A stretch of 64,000 nt of DNA from Pseudomonas asiatica (GTDB lineage Bacteria > Pseudomonadota > Gammaproteobacteria > Pseudomonadales > Pseudomonadaceae). Of this stretch, positions 8,631 to 17,379 are shown one piece after another. The stretch is from positions 2,108,001 through 2,172,000 of the forward strand of contig NZ_BLJF01000001.1 in the NCBI RefSeq assembly GCF_009932335.1, read 5' to 3'. Under the pieces are notes generated by a model. The model was not told the DNA's origin. It worked only from the letters and a program-made list of their open reading frames with translations, and searched no databases. Each line of letters begins with the position of its first letter. Position 1 is the stretch's first letter. Position numbers and translations under genes: made by a program.

Positions 8631-10442
8631 TTAAGGCCCAACCAAATCGAGAAAGTCATCATCCAGTTCCGACAGTTCAGGCTCGGGCTTCTTGGGAACA
8701 ATTGTGGCTGTAATGCTCTCGAGGGTGCTGACAATGAATTCCGGGAGTTGATGTCGGGTCATGGCGGTACAAAGTAAGCTGGCAGCAGCACCATCGCCTT
8801 TCCAGCGCTTCAGCAGCACCCCTAGAATCGCTGCTACCTCATCCTTCGTGGCATCAGGGCCCGGGGCCTTGTCCTTTAAGTCTGAAGGCCAAGCACCGCT
8901 GTCGACCAGAGACGCAACCCAGCCACGCAACACTTCCTCATCGGTTCCTTTGAGAACGACGTTCTCGAAACCTTTCTCAGGCGCTTGATAGGGGTAGTCG
9001 ACCGACGCCCTAATAGCTTCCAATTGCTCGGGTGCCTGCTCGTCGAAAACGGCATAGACCTTCTTCCCGAGCCTGCGGTAGTAGGCCCCCATCGGAGCGA
9101 TCAGCGAGTCAGTCGTCGCATCGATGATTGGGATGCCCAACGCCTCAAGCGGCATGAAAGACTCCGGCTCCTGCTGATGAAGCAGTCGCGCTACGGCGGG
9201 CCAAGCGTCATATTCCGTCCGGCCTTCGGCAATCAGCACCCGACGTGCCAGAAGGGCCTCACAAACACGCAGCCGCATGTCTTGCCGGTACATTTTTGCT
9301 TTGATGCCCGGCGGCAGCCCTGCAGGCATAGCACTCAAGTTTCCATCGTTTCGGCTGATAACGATTACCTGCTCGGGGTCGAACTCTTCGAGCACGTAAG
9401 GCGAATGCGAGGTAAACAGCGCCTGGGCTGACTTGTTGCGCACACCGTTGATGATGCGTTTTTGAATATGCGGCGGGATTGCTATCTCTGGCTCCTCCAT
9501 CGCAAAAATCACGTTCTGCTTTAGCTCCGCGATCAGTGACAGAAGTGCCAGTACCATCATGTTAACAGTACCGGTGCCTTGGCTCTGGAATGGTGCTGCA
9601 TGCGCTTCGCCATCACTGCGCTGCGCACCGGTTGCCATGAAGACAGTTAACGCTTTTCGCAGAGACTCGCGAGTCAGTTGCGTGACACGCATTTGGGGAT
9701 CGCTACCATCATCGCTGGGCATGTAGCCGCGGATCGAGGCCTGAACATCCGCCAGGATGTCGTTGATCCCGATCTCCGGATCAGCTGCAACCTGCAACTG
9801 TCGAAGCTCAACCAAAAGCCCTTCCCAGATTTTGAAGTTCTTGTCGTCCTGTAACCGCAAAATGATGTCCAAGAGCGAACCACGCTCAAGGCTCAACGCA
9901 CGACTGCCGGTTCGGATCGTGCGCAGATACAGAAATCCACAGACACGCTTATCGGCAGTTCTGAAGAAATCGTAGGACCCATCCTGTTTCATCGGCGAAC
10001 AGAAGTAAGTGGTACCAGTGAAATCATCCTCATCGGCATCGTAGCTGCCGATAAAAACGACGCGCAAACAGGCCTGAACCATCTGCTCGTCAGTACTCTC
10101 TGCTGGCGGGCCTCCGAGCAGATCTCCCGCGCCATTATCCCACCACTCGATGTGATCCCTAAAACGCATTTCCTGATCCATATTCAGATCAGTGATGACC
10201 ACTTCTATGGTTATGTTTACTGGCTGCCCCTGCAGATCGACATACTCTCCCGCATAAAAATCGTGCTCATCTATCACTGGCCTACGGGAGAGTCGCTCGG
10301 GGCCTAGTACGAGATCAAGTGCCTCTAGGAGCGTAGACTTACCAATGTTGTTATCACCAACGATGACGGCATGTTTGGGCAACAAAACATCCGCACGCTT
10401 GATGCCACGGAAATTCTCAATCTGCAGCCGTGCAACCCGCAT
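8631..10442 (-). CDS. OLD-family ATP-dependent endonuclease, GajA-like
   Basis: 603 residues. The N-terminal ABC/SMC-like ATPase has Walker A GDNNIGKSTLLEALD (about 29-43), signature-like SQGTGTVNMMVLALLSL, Walker B NVIFAMEEPEIAI and H-loop ALFTSHSPYVLEEF. A C-terminal TOPRIM nuclease follows, with VLIAEGRTEYDAW (the conserved acid in AEG) and the later acidic strand KKVYAVFDEQ. The arrangement ATPase-TOPRIM plus an adjacent UvrD helicase is the Gabija layout. Flanks are mobile-type genes, and the composition is less GC-rich than the core. Start MRVARLQIENFRG is the usual beginning of this family. Confidence 0.88.
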   Translation of the reverse strand: MRVARLQIENFRGIKRADVLLPKHAVIVGDNNIGKSTLLEALDLVLGPERLSRRPVIDEHDFYAGEYVDLQGQPVNITIEVVITDLNMDQEMRFRDHIEWWDNGAGDLLGGPPAESTDEQMVQACLRVVFIGSYDADEDDFTGTTYFCSPMKQDGSYDFFRTADKRVCGFLYLRTIRTGSRALSLERGSLLDIILRLQDDKNFKIWEGLLVELRQLQVAADPEIGINDILADVQASIRGYMPSDDGSDPQMRVTQLTRESLRKALTVFMATGAQRSDGEAHAAPFQSQGTGTVNMMVLALLSLIAELKQNVIFAMEEPEIAIPPHIQKRIINGVRNKSAQALFTSHSPYVLEEFDPEQVIVISRNDGNLSAMPAGLPPGIKAKMYRQDMRLRVCEALLARRVLIAEGRTEYDAWPAVARLLHQQEPESFMPLEALGIPIIDATTDSLIAPMGAYYRRLGKKVYAVFDEQAPEQLEAIRASVDYPYQAPEKGFENVVLKGTDEEVLRGWVASLVDSGAWPSDLKDKAPGPDATKDEVAAILGVLLKRWKGDGAAASLLCTAMTRHQLPEFIVSTLESITATIVPKKPEPELSELDDDFLDLVGP

Positions 10443-10677
10443 ATCCGTCCGCTCCCGATCCTGTGTAAGCCTCAGACAAAAAGGCCAATAGCTATCACAC
10501 AGTAGTCGAGAAATTGGCCCAATGCCTTCCGTGGGACTGCTTTTGCAGAGCGCGCGTTGCGCTCCCTACGAAGCAGATTCGGCATCGTAACCTTGGCAGC
10601 CACTGATCCCATCCGACTTGATAAAGGCCTACTAGGTTAAACGGCGTGACTGGCACATATGCGGAGGCGGCTTGGCA

Positions 10678-11646
10678 TCATCCACGGCTTTTCTCTGAAC
10701 GCTTGGGCCGGCTGGCCAGCGTTTCAACACGGGCTTCGGCAGCGATCGCACGCTCACGGGTCGCAGCCAACTCCTCGCGCACTGCCTGCAATGCACTTTG
10801 CAGAACAGCCATTTGCTCCCCCGCCCCAGTCGCTTGTTGCTGGGCGTGTATCAACTGGGCAGCCAATAGCTGCGCCTGGGTACGCGCGACGTGCGTTTGC
10901 TCACGGGCATCGCCGAGATTGAGCTGATACTCCTCGAGGCTGCGTTGGGCCACACTGAGCCGGCCCTGGGCGTCCTTGAGTTGTGCGCCCAGCGCCTTGC
11001 TCTCCTCCCGGGCTCGATCGATCTCGCGATAGGCCCGGTCTTCGACGTCACGGGTGTAGCGCTGCTGCTCCACGCGCGCATGTTCGGCCTGCTTACGGCT
11101 GTCATACAACTGCGACTCTATCTGCTCCAGTTGCTGGTGGGCATCGTCACGCTGCGCCTGCAATTCATCACGCTGCGCACGCAGGTCGTCGATCTGCGCC
11201 TGACGCTGAGCAAGCAATTGTTCTAGGTCTGCCAAGCGGGTTTCTGCGCCCTGCCGTGCGGTAACGGCCTCGGTTGTTTGCTGTCGCGCCTGGACAACCT
11301 CCAGTCGGGCACGAGCTTCCAGCGCACCCAGCACTTCGCGCTCCTCGGCTAGGACCTGACGCTGGCCGGCCAACGCTTGCTCCGCCACACCCTGGGCCAG
11401 GGTAGTGGCCTGCTGCCAGATAGCCATAAACGCCTGTGCCACCTCCGCTGGCAATCCAGGCAAGCGCGTTTCGCCGCGCAGGCGCGCTGCCAGTTGCTCC
11501 CACCACTGATCGAGCAAGGCCCCGACCCGCGCGGGGCTGCCGCGCCCCAACTCTTGGCGCACCCGCTCCACCGTTGGCCGCTCGCCACGGGCGAGGACCG
11601 CGTCCGCCGCCGCAAACACGTCATTTTCCGGTACGCCTACCGCCAT
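10678..11646 (-). CDS. KfrA-like DNA-binding coiled-coil protein
   Basis: 322 residues. The N-terminal KfrA_N-type helix-turn-helix (about 1-70) reads AADAVLARGERPTVERVRQE and GSPARVGALLDQWWEQLAAR. From about residue 80 to 310 it is a long Gln/Arg/Ala-rich coiled coil (QRQAQIDDLRAQRDELQAQR). Plasmid KfrA binds its own promoter and helps partition; chromosomal relatives are common beside integrases. Here it is divergent from a truncated integrase, and a dyad resembling a recombinase core site lies 19 bp upstream of its start. It may bind that site, acting as repressor or architectural factor for recombination. Confidence 0.85.
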   Translation of the reverse strand: MAVGVPENDVFAAADAVLARGERPTVERVRQELGRGSPARVGALLDQWWEQLAARLRGETRLPGLPAEVAQAFMAIWQQATTLAQGVAEQALAGQRQVLAEEREVLGALEARARLEVVQARQQTTEAVTARQGAETRLADLEQLLAQRQAQIDDLRAQRDELQAQRDDAHQQLEQIESQLYDSRKQAEHARVEQQRYTRDVEDRAYREIDRAREESKALGAQLKDAQGRLSVAQRSLEEYQLNLGDAREQTHVARTQAQLLAAQLIHAQQQATGAGEQMAVLQSALQAVREELAATRERAIAAEARVETLASRPKRSEKSRG

Positions 11647-11664
11647 GCCCTGCCCTCCACCATT

Positions 11665-11697
11665 TTAGGTCTGATAATTAAATCTTATCCGAGCTAA
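11665..11697. repeat. Tyrosine-recombinase core-site-like dyad (left copy)
   Basis: Two 13-bp arms, TTAGGTCTGATAA (11665-11677) and TTATCCGAGCTAA (11685-11697), are inverted repeats matching at 11 of 13 positions across a 7-bp spacer (TTAAATC). This arm-spacer-arm geometry is that of tyrosine recombinase core sites. It sits between the KfrA-like gene and the integrase fragment. The left arm recurs exactly at 62566-62578 in front of the intact integrase. Confidence 0.6.
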
Positions 11698-11760
11698 TCG
11701 TCATTAAACTTAATTAACAATACGGTATACGTGTCAAATAATACAATATATTAAGGATTG

Positions 11761-11977
11761 CCGTCTCAGTTCCACTGGCGGTGGATGCAGTGGCGCCTCG
11801 GTCGAGGCGTCTTCGCCGGGCACGGCGGCTAATACCGTGCGCAGTTACCAGAGCGCCCTCGCCTATTGGTCGGCCTGGCTTCAACTGCGCATCACCGGGC
11901 GCTCGGCGACGGCCCCTACCGTAGAGGTCGCAATGCAGTTCATCGTCGCTCACTTGGCCCACAAAGCTGGTAGGTAA
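11761..11977 (+). pseudogene. Truncated tyrosine integrase (N-terminal fragment)
   Basis: Reading to the stop at 11975-11977 gives TAANTVRSYQSALAYWSAWL and then VAMQFIVAHLAHKAGR, clearly homologous to about residues 28-78 of the intact integrase at 62641 (same SYQSALAYWSAWLQLR segment). It has the SAM-like core-binding part only; no catalytic domain follows, because unrelated sequence leading into a TetR gene begins at about 11978. No good start codon is visible. It is a broken duplicate of the right-hand integrase. Confidence 0.8.
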
Positions 11978-12072
11978 AAAGCACGAGCCTCGCCACCCAC
12001 TGACATCGCGCGCGTCGGCTGTGCTGTGGCAAACTGCCGGCTCTATTGGTTGTCCGATGAAATCGCCTCCCT

Positions 12073-12747
12073 ATGCCTGAAGCACATCCCCGCCCTGCTC
12101 CCAACGCCAAGGCCAATGAATGCGAATCCGAACCGATTGCCCGTCGTGGGCGCCCGGTTGGCGATCGCGACGCCAAAAGGTCCGAGTTGCTGGCGGCGGC
12201 GATCGCGGTGATCGCGCAAGAAGGCTATGCCGGTGCCACCATGCGCAAGGTGGCGCAGCACGCCGGGTGCACCACAGGCGCGGTGACCTACTACTTCGCC
12301 AACAAGGAAGAAATGGTCAGTGCCGTTGCGCAGACCCTGTTCGACAAGGTCGACGCACTGCTGGACATCCACCTCGATCAGGTCGACATCAAGTCGCTCA
12401 TTGAGCAGTGGCACCAATGGATCAGCCTTGACGAGCCAGGCAACTGGCTTGCATGGCTGCAACTGCTCACCCATGCCCGGCACCAGCCCGCGTTCGCCAG
12501 CGTCATCAAGCAGCGCTATACCAACTTCCGCGAGGTGGCCACTTCGGTGCTGGAGGCCGGCCAGCGCCAGGGCCAGGTCCGTGAAGATGTGCCGGCCGAT
12601 GTGTTGGCCGATCACATTGCCGCGTTCAGTGATGGCTGGCTCATGATGCTGCCTTTCGAATCCGAGCCTGTCAGCGCAGAGCGCGGGAAGGCCTTGATTG
12701 ACGCCTTCATTGTCATGATTTCTCCCCCTAAAACCGCCAAGTCCTAA
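12073..12747 (+). CDS. TetR-family transcriptional regulator
   Basis: 224 residues with an unusually long N-terminal tail before the HTH. The DNA-binding domain (about 35-85) has LLAAAIAVIAQEGYAGATMR and CTTGAVTYYFANKEEMVSAV; the rest is a BetI/AcrR-like ligand-binding domain. No divergent neighbour is intact: on its left is the integrase fragment and on its right the chemoreceptor gene 586 bp away, so its target is unclear. It is the first gene after the mobile-element junction. Confidence 0.88.
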   Translation: MPEAHPRPAPNAKANECESEPIARRGRPVGDRDAKRSELLAAAIAVIAQEGYAGATMRKVAQHAGCTTGAVTYYFANKEEMVSAVAQTLFDKVDALLDIHLDQVDIKSLIEQWHQWISLDEPGNWLAWLQLLTHARHQPAFASVIKQRYTNFREVATSVLEAGQRQGQVREDVPADVLADHIAAFSDGWLMMLPFESEPVSAERGKALIDAFIVMISPPKTAKS

Positions 12748-13333
12748 GTCGCCTCCCGGTAAACCCGGCGCCTTCCCAGGAAGGCGTCACCCCACCAAAC
12801 CGCTCGGTCTTCGCCGCCTTCCGTCGTCGCGCAACCGTCGCCCCGCGCCTTGCCGACCCAACCCAAGCACCAGGCCCCGATAGCGCCTGCCCTGCTTTTT
12901 TTGCAGGCTCTGGCGCCATTGCGTCTTGCATGTAAGCAAAACTCCTGTATTTTACAAAACACTTGATATAACAAATAAAACACAACCAAGTGGCAGGAGC
13001 GAAAATGGGCTTTAGCACCAAGACGCTGTCGCGATCCGAGCAGGCATGCCAGAACTGCCGGCTCCTTATTCCACAAAGACGCAGGTTGTCTGAAATGGAC
13101 GACCTCACCTTCCCCCACCTCTCCCAACCTGGCCTCGGCCTGACCCTCCGCGCAAGCGGGTGGCCAATTCGCAACGGGGCACGGAGGGGCGCCATGATCA
13201 CGTAACGCCAACTTCCGAAGGACAGCCCTTTGTCCGACGCGTAGCGATAGCAGGCCCTGCCAACAGCGCACCGGCTTTTGCGGCCCTGCTTGCCTGCGAT
13301 TTGCCCTTCGTTCCGACGAGGCCCGCACAGCCC
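12748..13333 (+). other. 586-bp intergenic region upstream of the chemoreceptor
   Basis: It holds an AT-rich promoter-like zone (about 12935-12990) inside GC-rich sequence. Just after that comes a possible small gene at 13005-13205 (66 codons, MGFSTKTLSRSEQ...), preceded by CAGGAG at a good distance. The small reading has no recognisable family and contains two Cys residues (ACQNC), so I leave it as a candidate only. Long antisense readings here are composition artefacts. Confidence 0.35.
12769..12786 (+). terminator. Hairpin after the TetR gene
   Basis: CGCCTTCC and GGAAGGCG form an 8-bp inverted repeat about 20 bp after the stop codon. There is no U-tract, so termination strength is uncertain. 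Confidence 0.4.
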
Positions 13334-14953
13334 ATGTTCAAAAAAATCTCGCTCACCTTGAAACTCTTCCTGCCACCCGCCATCGCCCTGTTCGGTCTGT
13401 TGCTGTTCGTGGGCTACACCGCGGTGCAACTGGACGACAACGACAGCCGATTGGTATCGCTCGAAAAGCAGCGCTACCCAACGCTGGAAGCTGCCGACAA
13501 CGTGATCTTCCAGTTTTCCCGCCTGCCCGGCCTGCTCAACAGCGCCGTGGCAGCGGGCGAGCGGGACACCTTGGATGAAGCGAGCGACGTGCTGGCCGAC
13601 GTCCATGCGCGGCTGCGCGACCTGGAACCGCTGACCGCTGAACGGGCCGACCGACACCGGGAGCTTCAAGCCTGGTCAGCGGCGATCAAGCGCTACGCCG
13701 ATAACGCGCTCGCCTCCTCCGGCCAACTGCTCGACGGGGCCGCGTTCGATGATTTGCGCCCCCATTTCGACCGCATGGCCAGCGACCTCAAGAACGCCCA
13801 GGCGCTGGGCGAACAGTTTCGCAGCCACGCCTACGCCGACTTCCTGAGCAGCTTGACCCAGGTCCGCGCCGACAACGCCACCACCACGCATGTCGGCTAC
13901 CTGCTCAGCTTTTGCCTGCTGCTGTTGGTCAGCGCCAGCGCGGCCTGGGTGATTCGTCAGGTCATGGGCAATGTCCGCGGCGTCATCGCGTCGCTCAGGA
14001 CCATTGCCAGCGGCGATGGCGACCTGACCCGCCGCGTGCATGTCGACTCCTCGGACGAAATCGGCGAAATGATCGGCCTGTTCAACGGCTTGCTGGACAG
14101 CCTGCAAGGCACCCTGCGCCAGGTCATCGAAACCGCCGCGCCCCTGGAGCAGATGTCCCGCGAGCTGCACCGGCTCACCCAGGGCGCGGAGGACAGCGCG
14201 CGCTCGCAGCAGGAGCGCACCGAGTCCATCAGCAGTGACATCGACACCATGACCAACAGCATTCAAGAAGTGGCACAGCGCTCCGGACAGGCCTCCGAGC
14301 AAGCCAGCGCCGCGGCGCGCCAGGCGAACGAAGCCAGGCACAACATCGACATACTGTCCTCCAGCATCGGCGACCTGGGCAACAGCGTGCTCGGCTCGGT
14401 GCAGGCCATGGAACAACTGGAAGCAGAAACCCAGCATGTCGGCGCGGTGCTGACGGTGATCCGGAGCATCGCCGAACAGACCAACCTGCTCGCCCTGAAC
14501 GCCGCCATCGAGGCGGCACGGGCCGGTGAGCAAGGGCGAGGCTTCGCCGTGGTCGCCGACGAAGTGCGCAACCTGGCCCAGAAAACCGCCGCTTCCATCG
14601 CGCAGATCCAAGACATCATCCAGCGCCTGCAAAGCAGCGCCAGCGGCGTCTTGCACGCAATGAACCTGAACGGCGAGAAGGCCAGGACAAGCATCGAGCG
14701 CTCAGAACATGCCACGCAGACCCTGGAGGCGATTACCAAGACCGTTCGCCAGATCGATGAGTTGAACGCCGGCATCGCCCGTTTCACCAACGAGCAGATC
14801 GGCCTTTCCCGTTCGATCCAGCAAGACACCGAGAAGCTGCAACAGGATACCCAGGCCACCACGCAAGGTGCCGACGCCACCGCACGGCTCGGTGAGCAAT
14901 TGGTCGGTATGGGCAACCACCTTCGCAGCGCCACCGCTCAGTTCCGCATTTGA
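13334..14953 (+). CDS. Methyl-accepting chemotaxis protein
   Basis: 539 residues from [20 protein letters not shown]; the reading continues upstream in frame, but this start precedes the first membrane helix directly. TM1 is about 8-32; a helical periplasmic sensor domain of about 150 residues follows; TM2 is about 187-207 ([20 protein letters not shown]); then HAMP and the signalling domain with the hairpin [20 protein letters not shown] and [17 protein letters not shown]. There is no C-terminal CheR-binding pentapeptide. It is followed after 29 bp by a porin and a small periplasmic binding-like protein, so it may sense the solute that these proteins take up or bind. Confidence 0.93.
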   Translation: MFKKISLTLKLFLPPAIALFGLLLFVGYTAVQLDDNDSRLVSLEKQRYPTLEAADNVIFQFSRLPGLLNSAVAAGERDTLDEASDVLADVHARLRDLEPLTAERADRHRELQAWSAAIKRYADNALASSGQLLDGAAFDDLRPHFDRMASDLKNAQALGEQFRSHAYADFLSSLTQVRADNATTTHVGYLLSFCLLLLVSASAAWVIRQVMGNVRGVIASLRTIASGDGDLTRRVHVDSSDEIGEMIGLFNGLLDSLQGTLRQVIETAAPLEQMSRELHRLTQGAEDSARSQQERTESISSDIDTMTNSIQEVAQRSGQASEQASAAARQANEARHNIDILSSSIGDLGNSVLGSVQAMEQLEAETQHVGAVLTVIRSIAEQTNLLALNAAIEAARAGEQGRGFAVVADEVRNLAQKTAASIAQIQDIIQRLQSSASGVLHAMNLNGEKARTSIERSEHATQTLEAITKTVRQIDELNAGIARFTNEQIGLSRSIQQDTEKLQQDTQATTQGADATARLGEQLVGMGNHLRSATAQFRI

Positions 14954-14982
14954 CCCTTACCCACCACAAGAGCAGTTGAAGC

Positions 14983-16143
14983 ATGCAAGGCATTAGAGCA
15001 CTCGGTATCGCAGGCCTTATCGCGACCACCCCGGCAATGGCCCTGGACCAGGGAGACTATCGATTCAACGGCTTCGGCACTGCCGGCCTCACCCACCTGG
15101 GAGGCGAGGGTCAAGGACGGAGCTTCGGCATCAGCGGGCAGACCACGGACGCCTGGCGCGGTGACCAGCTCTCCCGGCTGGGCGGCCAACTCCAATATGG
15201 GCTCACCGACAAGCTGGGGATGACCGTGCAGGGCACCCTCAAGCCGGAACAGGACACCTGGAAAGGCAACCTGGAATGGGCCTACCTCTCCTGGAAGGCG
15301 ACCGAAGGCCTGACATTGCGCGCAGGCCGGCTGCGCCTGCCGATCTACATGTACTCCGAAACCCTCGACGTCGGCGTCACCCACCCTTGGTTGCGGCTGC
15401 CGGATGAGGTCTACAGCCAGGTCCAACTGAGCAACTACGAAGGCGCCGATGCCCTCTACACCCTGCCCACCGGCATCGGCTCCGTGACGCTCCAGGTGGC
15501 AGGCGGCCAAGCCGCCAAGCGCAACCTGTTCGCCATGGATGACCTGTACGACATCGACTACAAGAAAATCTTCGCGGCGAATGTCAGCCTGGAAACCTAC
15601 GACTTCGGCACGCTGCGCGTCGGGTATGCCGAAGCAGACATCGACACGGACCTCAGTGCGTCGGTGGTCGCCCCTGGGGGAGCGCCCACGCGTGTCGACT
15701 TCCTGAGCCTGAACCGCAAGAAAGGCCGCTTCGCATCCATCGGTTACCAGTACGACAATGGCACCTGGGTCTCTTCGAACGAGTGGACCAGCAACAACAC
15801 CGAAGGTGACCAGCAAGGCAGCATCGATGCCTTCTACCTCATGGGCGGGCGCCGTTTTGGCGACGTGCTGCTCCACCTCACTTACGCTCAGCTCGACGAA
15901 GACGCTGGCCGCCAGAGCTCCTGGACCTACGGCGTGAACTACAACCTGGCGCCGAACCTGGTGCTCAAGGGCGAGTACAAGCGGGTGGACACGCGCGGCA
16001 ACGGCTACCGCGGCACCTTCGTGCAGAACGCCCAAGAGACCTTCGACCAGGCAGTCTTCGCGGCTAGCAACGGTGCCGCCGGCACTCCTTCGCGCAACTA
16101 CGACGGCGATATCGTCAGCGTCGGCGTCGATTTCGTCTTCTAA
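14983..16143 (+). CDS. Outer-membrane porin
   Basis: 386 residues. A short signal peptide (GIAGLIATTPAMA) is followed by an amphipathic beta-barrel with alternating aromatic/polar strands and a C-terminal Phe (GVDFVF), the outer-membrane assembly signal. Strand-like repeats such as LRAGRLRLPIYMYSETLDVG resemble the phosphate/anion-type and DcaP-like porins, but specificity cannot be read from the sequence. It sits between the chemoreceptor and the small periplasmic protein, with 10 bp to the latter, so likely one transcript. Confidence 0.85.
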   Translation: MQGIRALGIAGLIATTPAMALDQGDYRFNGFGTAGLTHLGGEGQGRSFGISGQTTDAWRGDQLSRLGGQLQYGLTDKLGMTVQGTLKPEQDTWKGNLEWAYLSWKATEGLTLRAGRLRLPIYMYSETLDVGVTHPWLRLPDEVYSQVQLSNYEGADALYTLPTGIGSVTLQVAGGQAAKRNLFAMDDLYDIDYKKIFAANVSLETYDFGTLRVGYAEADIDTDLSASVVAPGGAPTRVDFLSLNRKKGRFASIGYQYDNGTWVSSNEWTSNNTEGDQQGSIDAFYLMGGRRFGDVLLHLTYAQLDEDAGRQSSWTYGVNYNLAPNLVLKGEYKRVDTRGNGYRGTFVQNAQETFDQAVFAASNGAAGTPSRNYDGDIVSVGVDFVF

Positions 16144-16153
16144 GGAGCGCCAC

Positions 16154-16558
16154 ATGAAACCACTCATCACCGCAGTGTTCGCCGCAGCCCTGGCCACGGC
16201 CTGCACCCTGGCCCGCGCCGAAGTGGCCGTGATCGTGAATGCCAGCGCCAGCGCCGCACCGTCCCAGGCCGAGGTGGCCAACATATTCCTGGGCAAGAAC
16301 ACCAGCCTCAAGGGCCTCGACCAGAAAGGCTGGAACCCCACCAAGGAAAGGTTCTACAGCGCGCTGACCAACAAGAACGAATCTCAGCTCAAGTCGTACT
16401 GGTCAGGCCTGGTGTTCACGGGCAAGGGGCAACCACTGCAGAGCGTGGATGATGACGCCGCAGTGATTGCCAAAGTGGGCAGCGAGTCGAATGCCATCGG
16501 CTATGTCGACACCTCGGCCGTCAATGACAAGGTCAAAGTGCTCTTCACCCTGCCCTGA
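16154..16558 (+). CDS. Small periplasmic protein with PstS-like binding fold
   Basis: 134 residues, preceded by AAGGAG. Signal peptide MKPLITAVFAAALATACTLA with cleavage near ARA. The mature part VAVIVNASASAAPSQAEVAN, then NIFLGKNTSLKG and a C-terminal NAIGYVDTSAVNDKVKVLF, is typical of half-length phosphate ABC substrate-binding-like proteins, which in Pseudomonas are often found beside porins and chemoreceptors rather than with transporter genes. It may present a ligand to the chemoreceptor upstream; this is inference. Confidence 0.82.
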   Translation: MKPLITAVFAAALATACTLARAEVAVIVNASASAAPSQAEVANIFLGKNTSLKGLDQKGWNPTKERFYSALTNKNESQLKSYWSGLVFTGKGQPLQSVDDDAAVIAKVGSESNAIGYVDTSAVNDKVKVLFTLP

Positions 16559-16564
16559 GCTTCG

Positions 16565-16599
16565 CCGCCTCCCTCGACCTGGAACGCCGAGGGAGGCGG
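16565..16599 (+). terminator. Strong hairpin after the porin/binding-protein operon
   Basis: CCGCCTCCCTCG (16565-16576) pairs perfectly with CGAGGGAGGCGG (16588-16599) around an 11-nt loop, 7 bp after the stop codon. It lacks a long U-tract. Confidence 0.6.
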
Positions 16600-16652
16600 T
16601 GCCTTGGTGCCCGCAAGCAAGGACCCGCACGGCTGCGACCTGCAAGCCTTGG

Positions 16653-16672
16653 TTGAGCCATTATTTACTCAA
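16653..16672. promoter_or_regulatory. Candidate TetR operator TTGAG-N10-CTCAA
   Basis: TTGAGCCATTATTTACTCAA, 31 bp before the TetR start at 16704. The same TGAG-N10-CTCA design, with partly matching centre, lies upstream of the paralogous TetR gene at 23114-23133. Likely an autoregulatory operator. Confidence 0.5.
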
Positions 16673-16703
16673 ATGGGTGCCCTATGAGCCGTTTTCCTTC
16701 ACA

Positions 16704-17294
16704 ATGCCTGCACGATATGCAGTGTGGAATCTTCTGATGCACCTCCCTACCGATGAGCGCTTGCTCAAAGCGCTGGCCGACGCGATCGTCGTCCACCCCC
16801 GAGCCACCTTGAAGGAGCTGGCCGAGGCGGCGGGCGTGAGCAAAGCGACCCTGCACCGTTTCTGCGGCACCCGTGACAACCTGGTGAACATGCTGGAACG
16901 CTATGGCGACCAGATCCTCTCCCAGGTCATCGGCAACGCTGACTTGCACGGCGGCGACCCGACCGCAGCCCTGCATCGTCTCATCGTCGAGCACCTCAAG
17001 CATCGCGAGATGATGATCTTCCTGCTCTTCCAGTACCGCCCGGACTCGTTCGACGACAGCGAAGCGAACCGTCCGTGGCGGGCCTATGCCGACGCCCTGG
17101 ATGCCTTCTTCCTGCGCGGCCAGAAGGCGGGAGCTTTCCGTATCGATATCAGCGCGGCGATCTTCACCGAAATGTTCCTGAGCATGGTGTACGGCATCGT
17201 CGATGCCGAACGACGCGGGCGGGCGGCCAGCGCGACGTCCGTGCAGACGCTGGAACTGATGTTCCTCGACGGCGCTGCGGCACCCGCCCGCTGA
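16704..17294 (+). CDS. TetR-family regulator flanking the RND pump (copy 1)
   Basis: 196 residues from ATG 16704; an ATG at 16737 (MHLPTDERLLKALADAIVVH) is an alternative. HTH is at about residues 25-65, with recognition helix GVSKATLHRFCGTRDNL, nearly identical to that of the regulator at 23155 (GISRATLHRYCGTRDNL). The C-terminal domain also matches (AIFTEMFLSMVYGIVDAERR against ALLTEMFVSLLHGMVDARQR), so the two are paralogues. Convergent with the efflux operon end; a bidirectional role controlling the pump is plausible. Confidence 0.87.
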   Translation: MPARYAVWNLLMHLPTDERLLKALADAIVVHPRATLKELAEAAGVSKATLHRFCGTRDNLVNMLERYGDQILSQVIGNADLHGGDPTAALHRLIVEHLKHREMMIFLLFQYRPDSFDDSEANRPWRAYADALDAFFLRGQKAGAFRIDISAAIFTEMFLSMVYGIVDAERRGRAASATSVQTLELMFLDGAAAPAR

Positions 17295-17309
17295 CCTGAC
17301 TGCGCACGC

Positions 17310-17344
17310 AAAAAAAAAAGCCCCAGGGCATCGATCCCTAGGGC
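17310..17344 (-). terminator. Rho-independent terminator of the RND efflux operon
   Basis: On the minus strand GCCCTAGGG pairs with CCCTGGGGC (8 of 9) around a 7-nt loop and is followed by ten T residues. It lies 36 bp past the stop of the outer-membrane channel gene. Confidence 0.85.
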
Positions 17345-17379
17345 GAAGTGGCTGGACATGCCAACCAAAGGAGGCCGTT

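Noticed and set aside
12944..12963. CTGTATTTTACAAAAC as an E. coli-type SOS box
   Set aside because: The right half lacks ACAG, and the downstream gene is a chemoreceptor with no reason for SOS control.
12728..13669. 313-codon minus-strand reading between TetR and the chemoreceptor
   Set aside because: Overlaps both neighbours, no ribosome-binding site, and low-complexity basic sequence.
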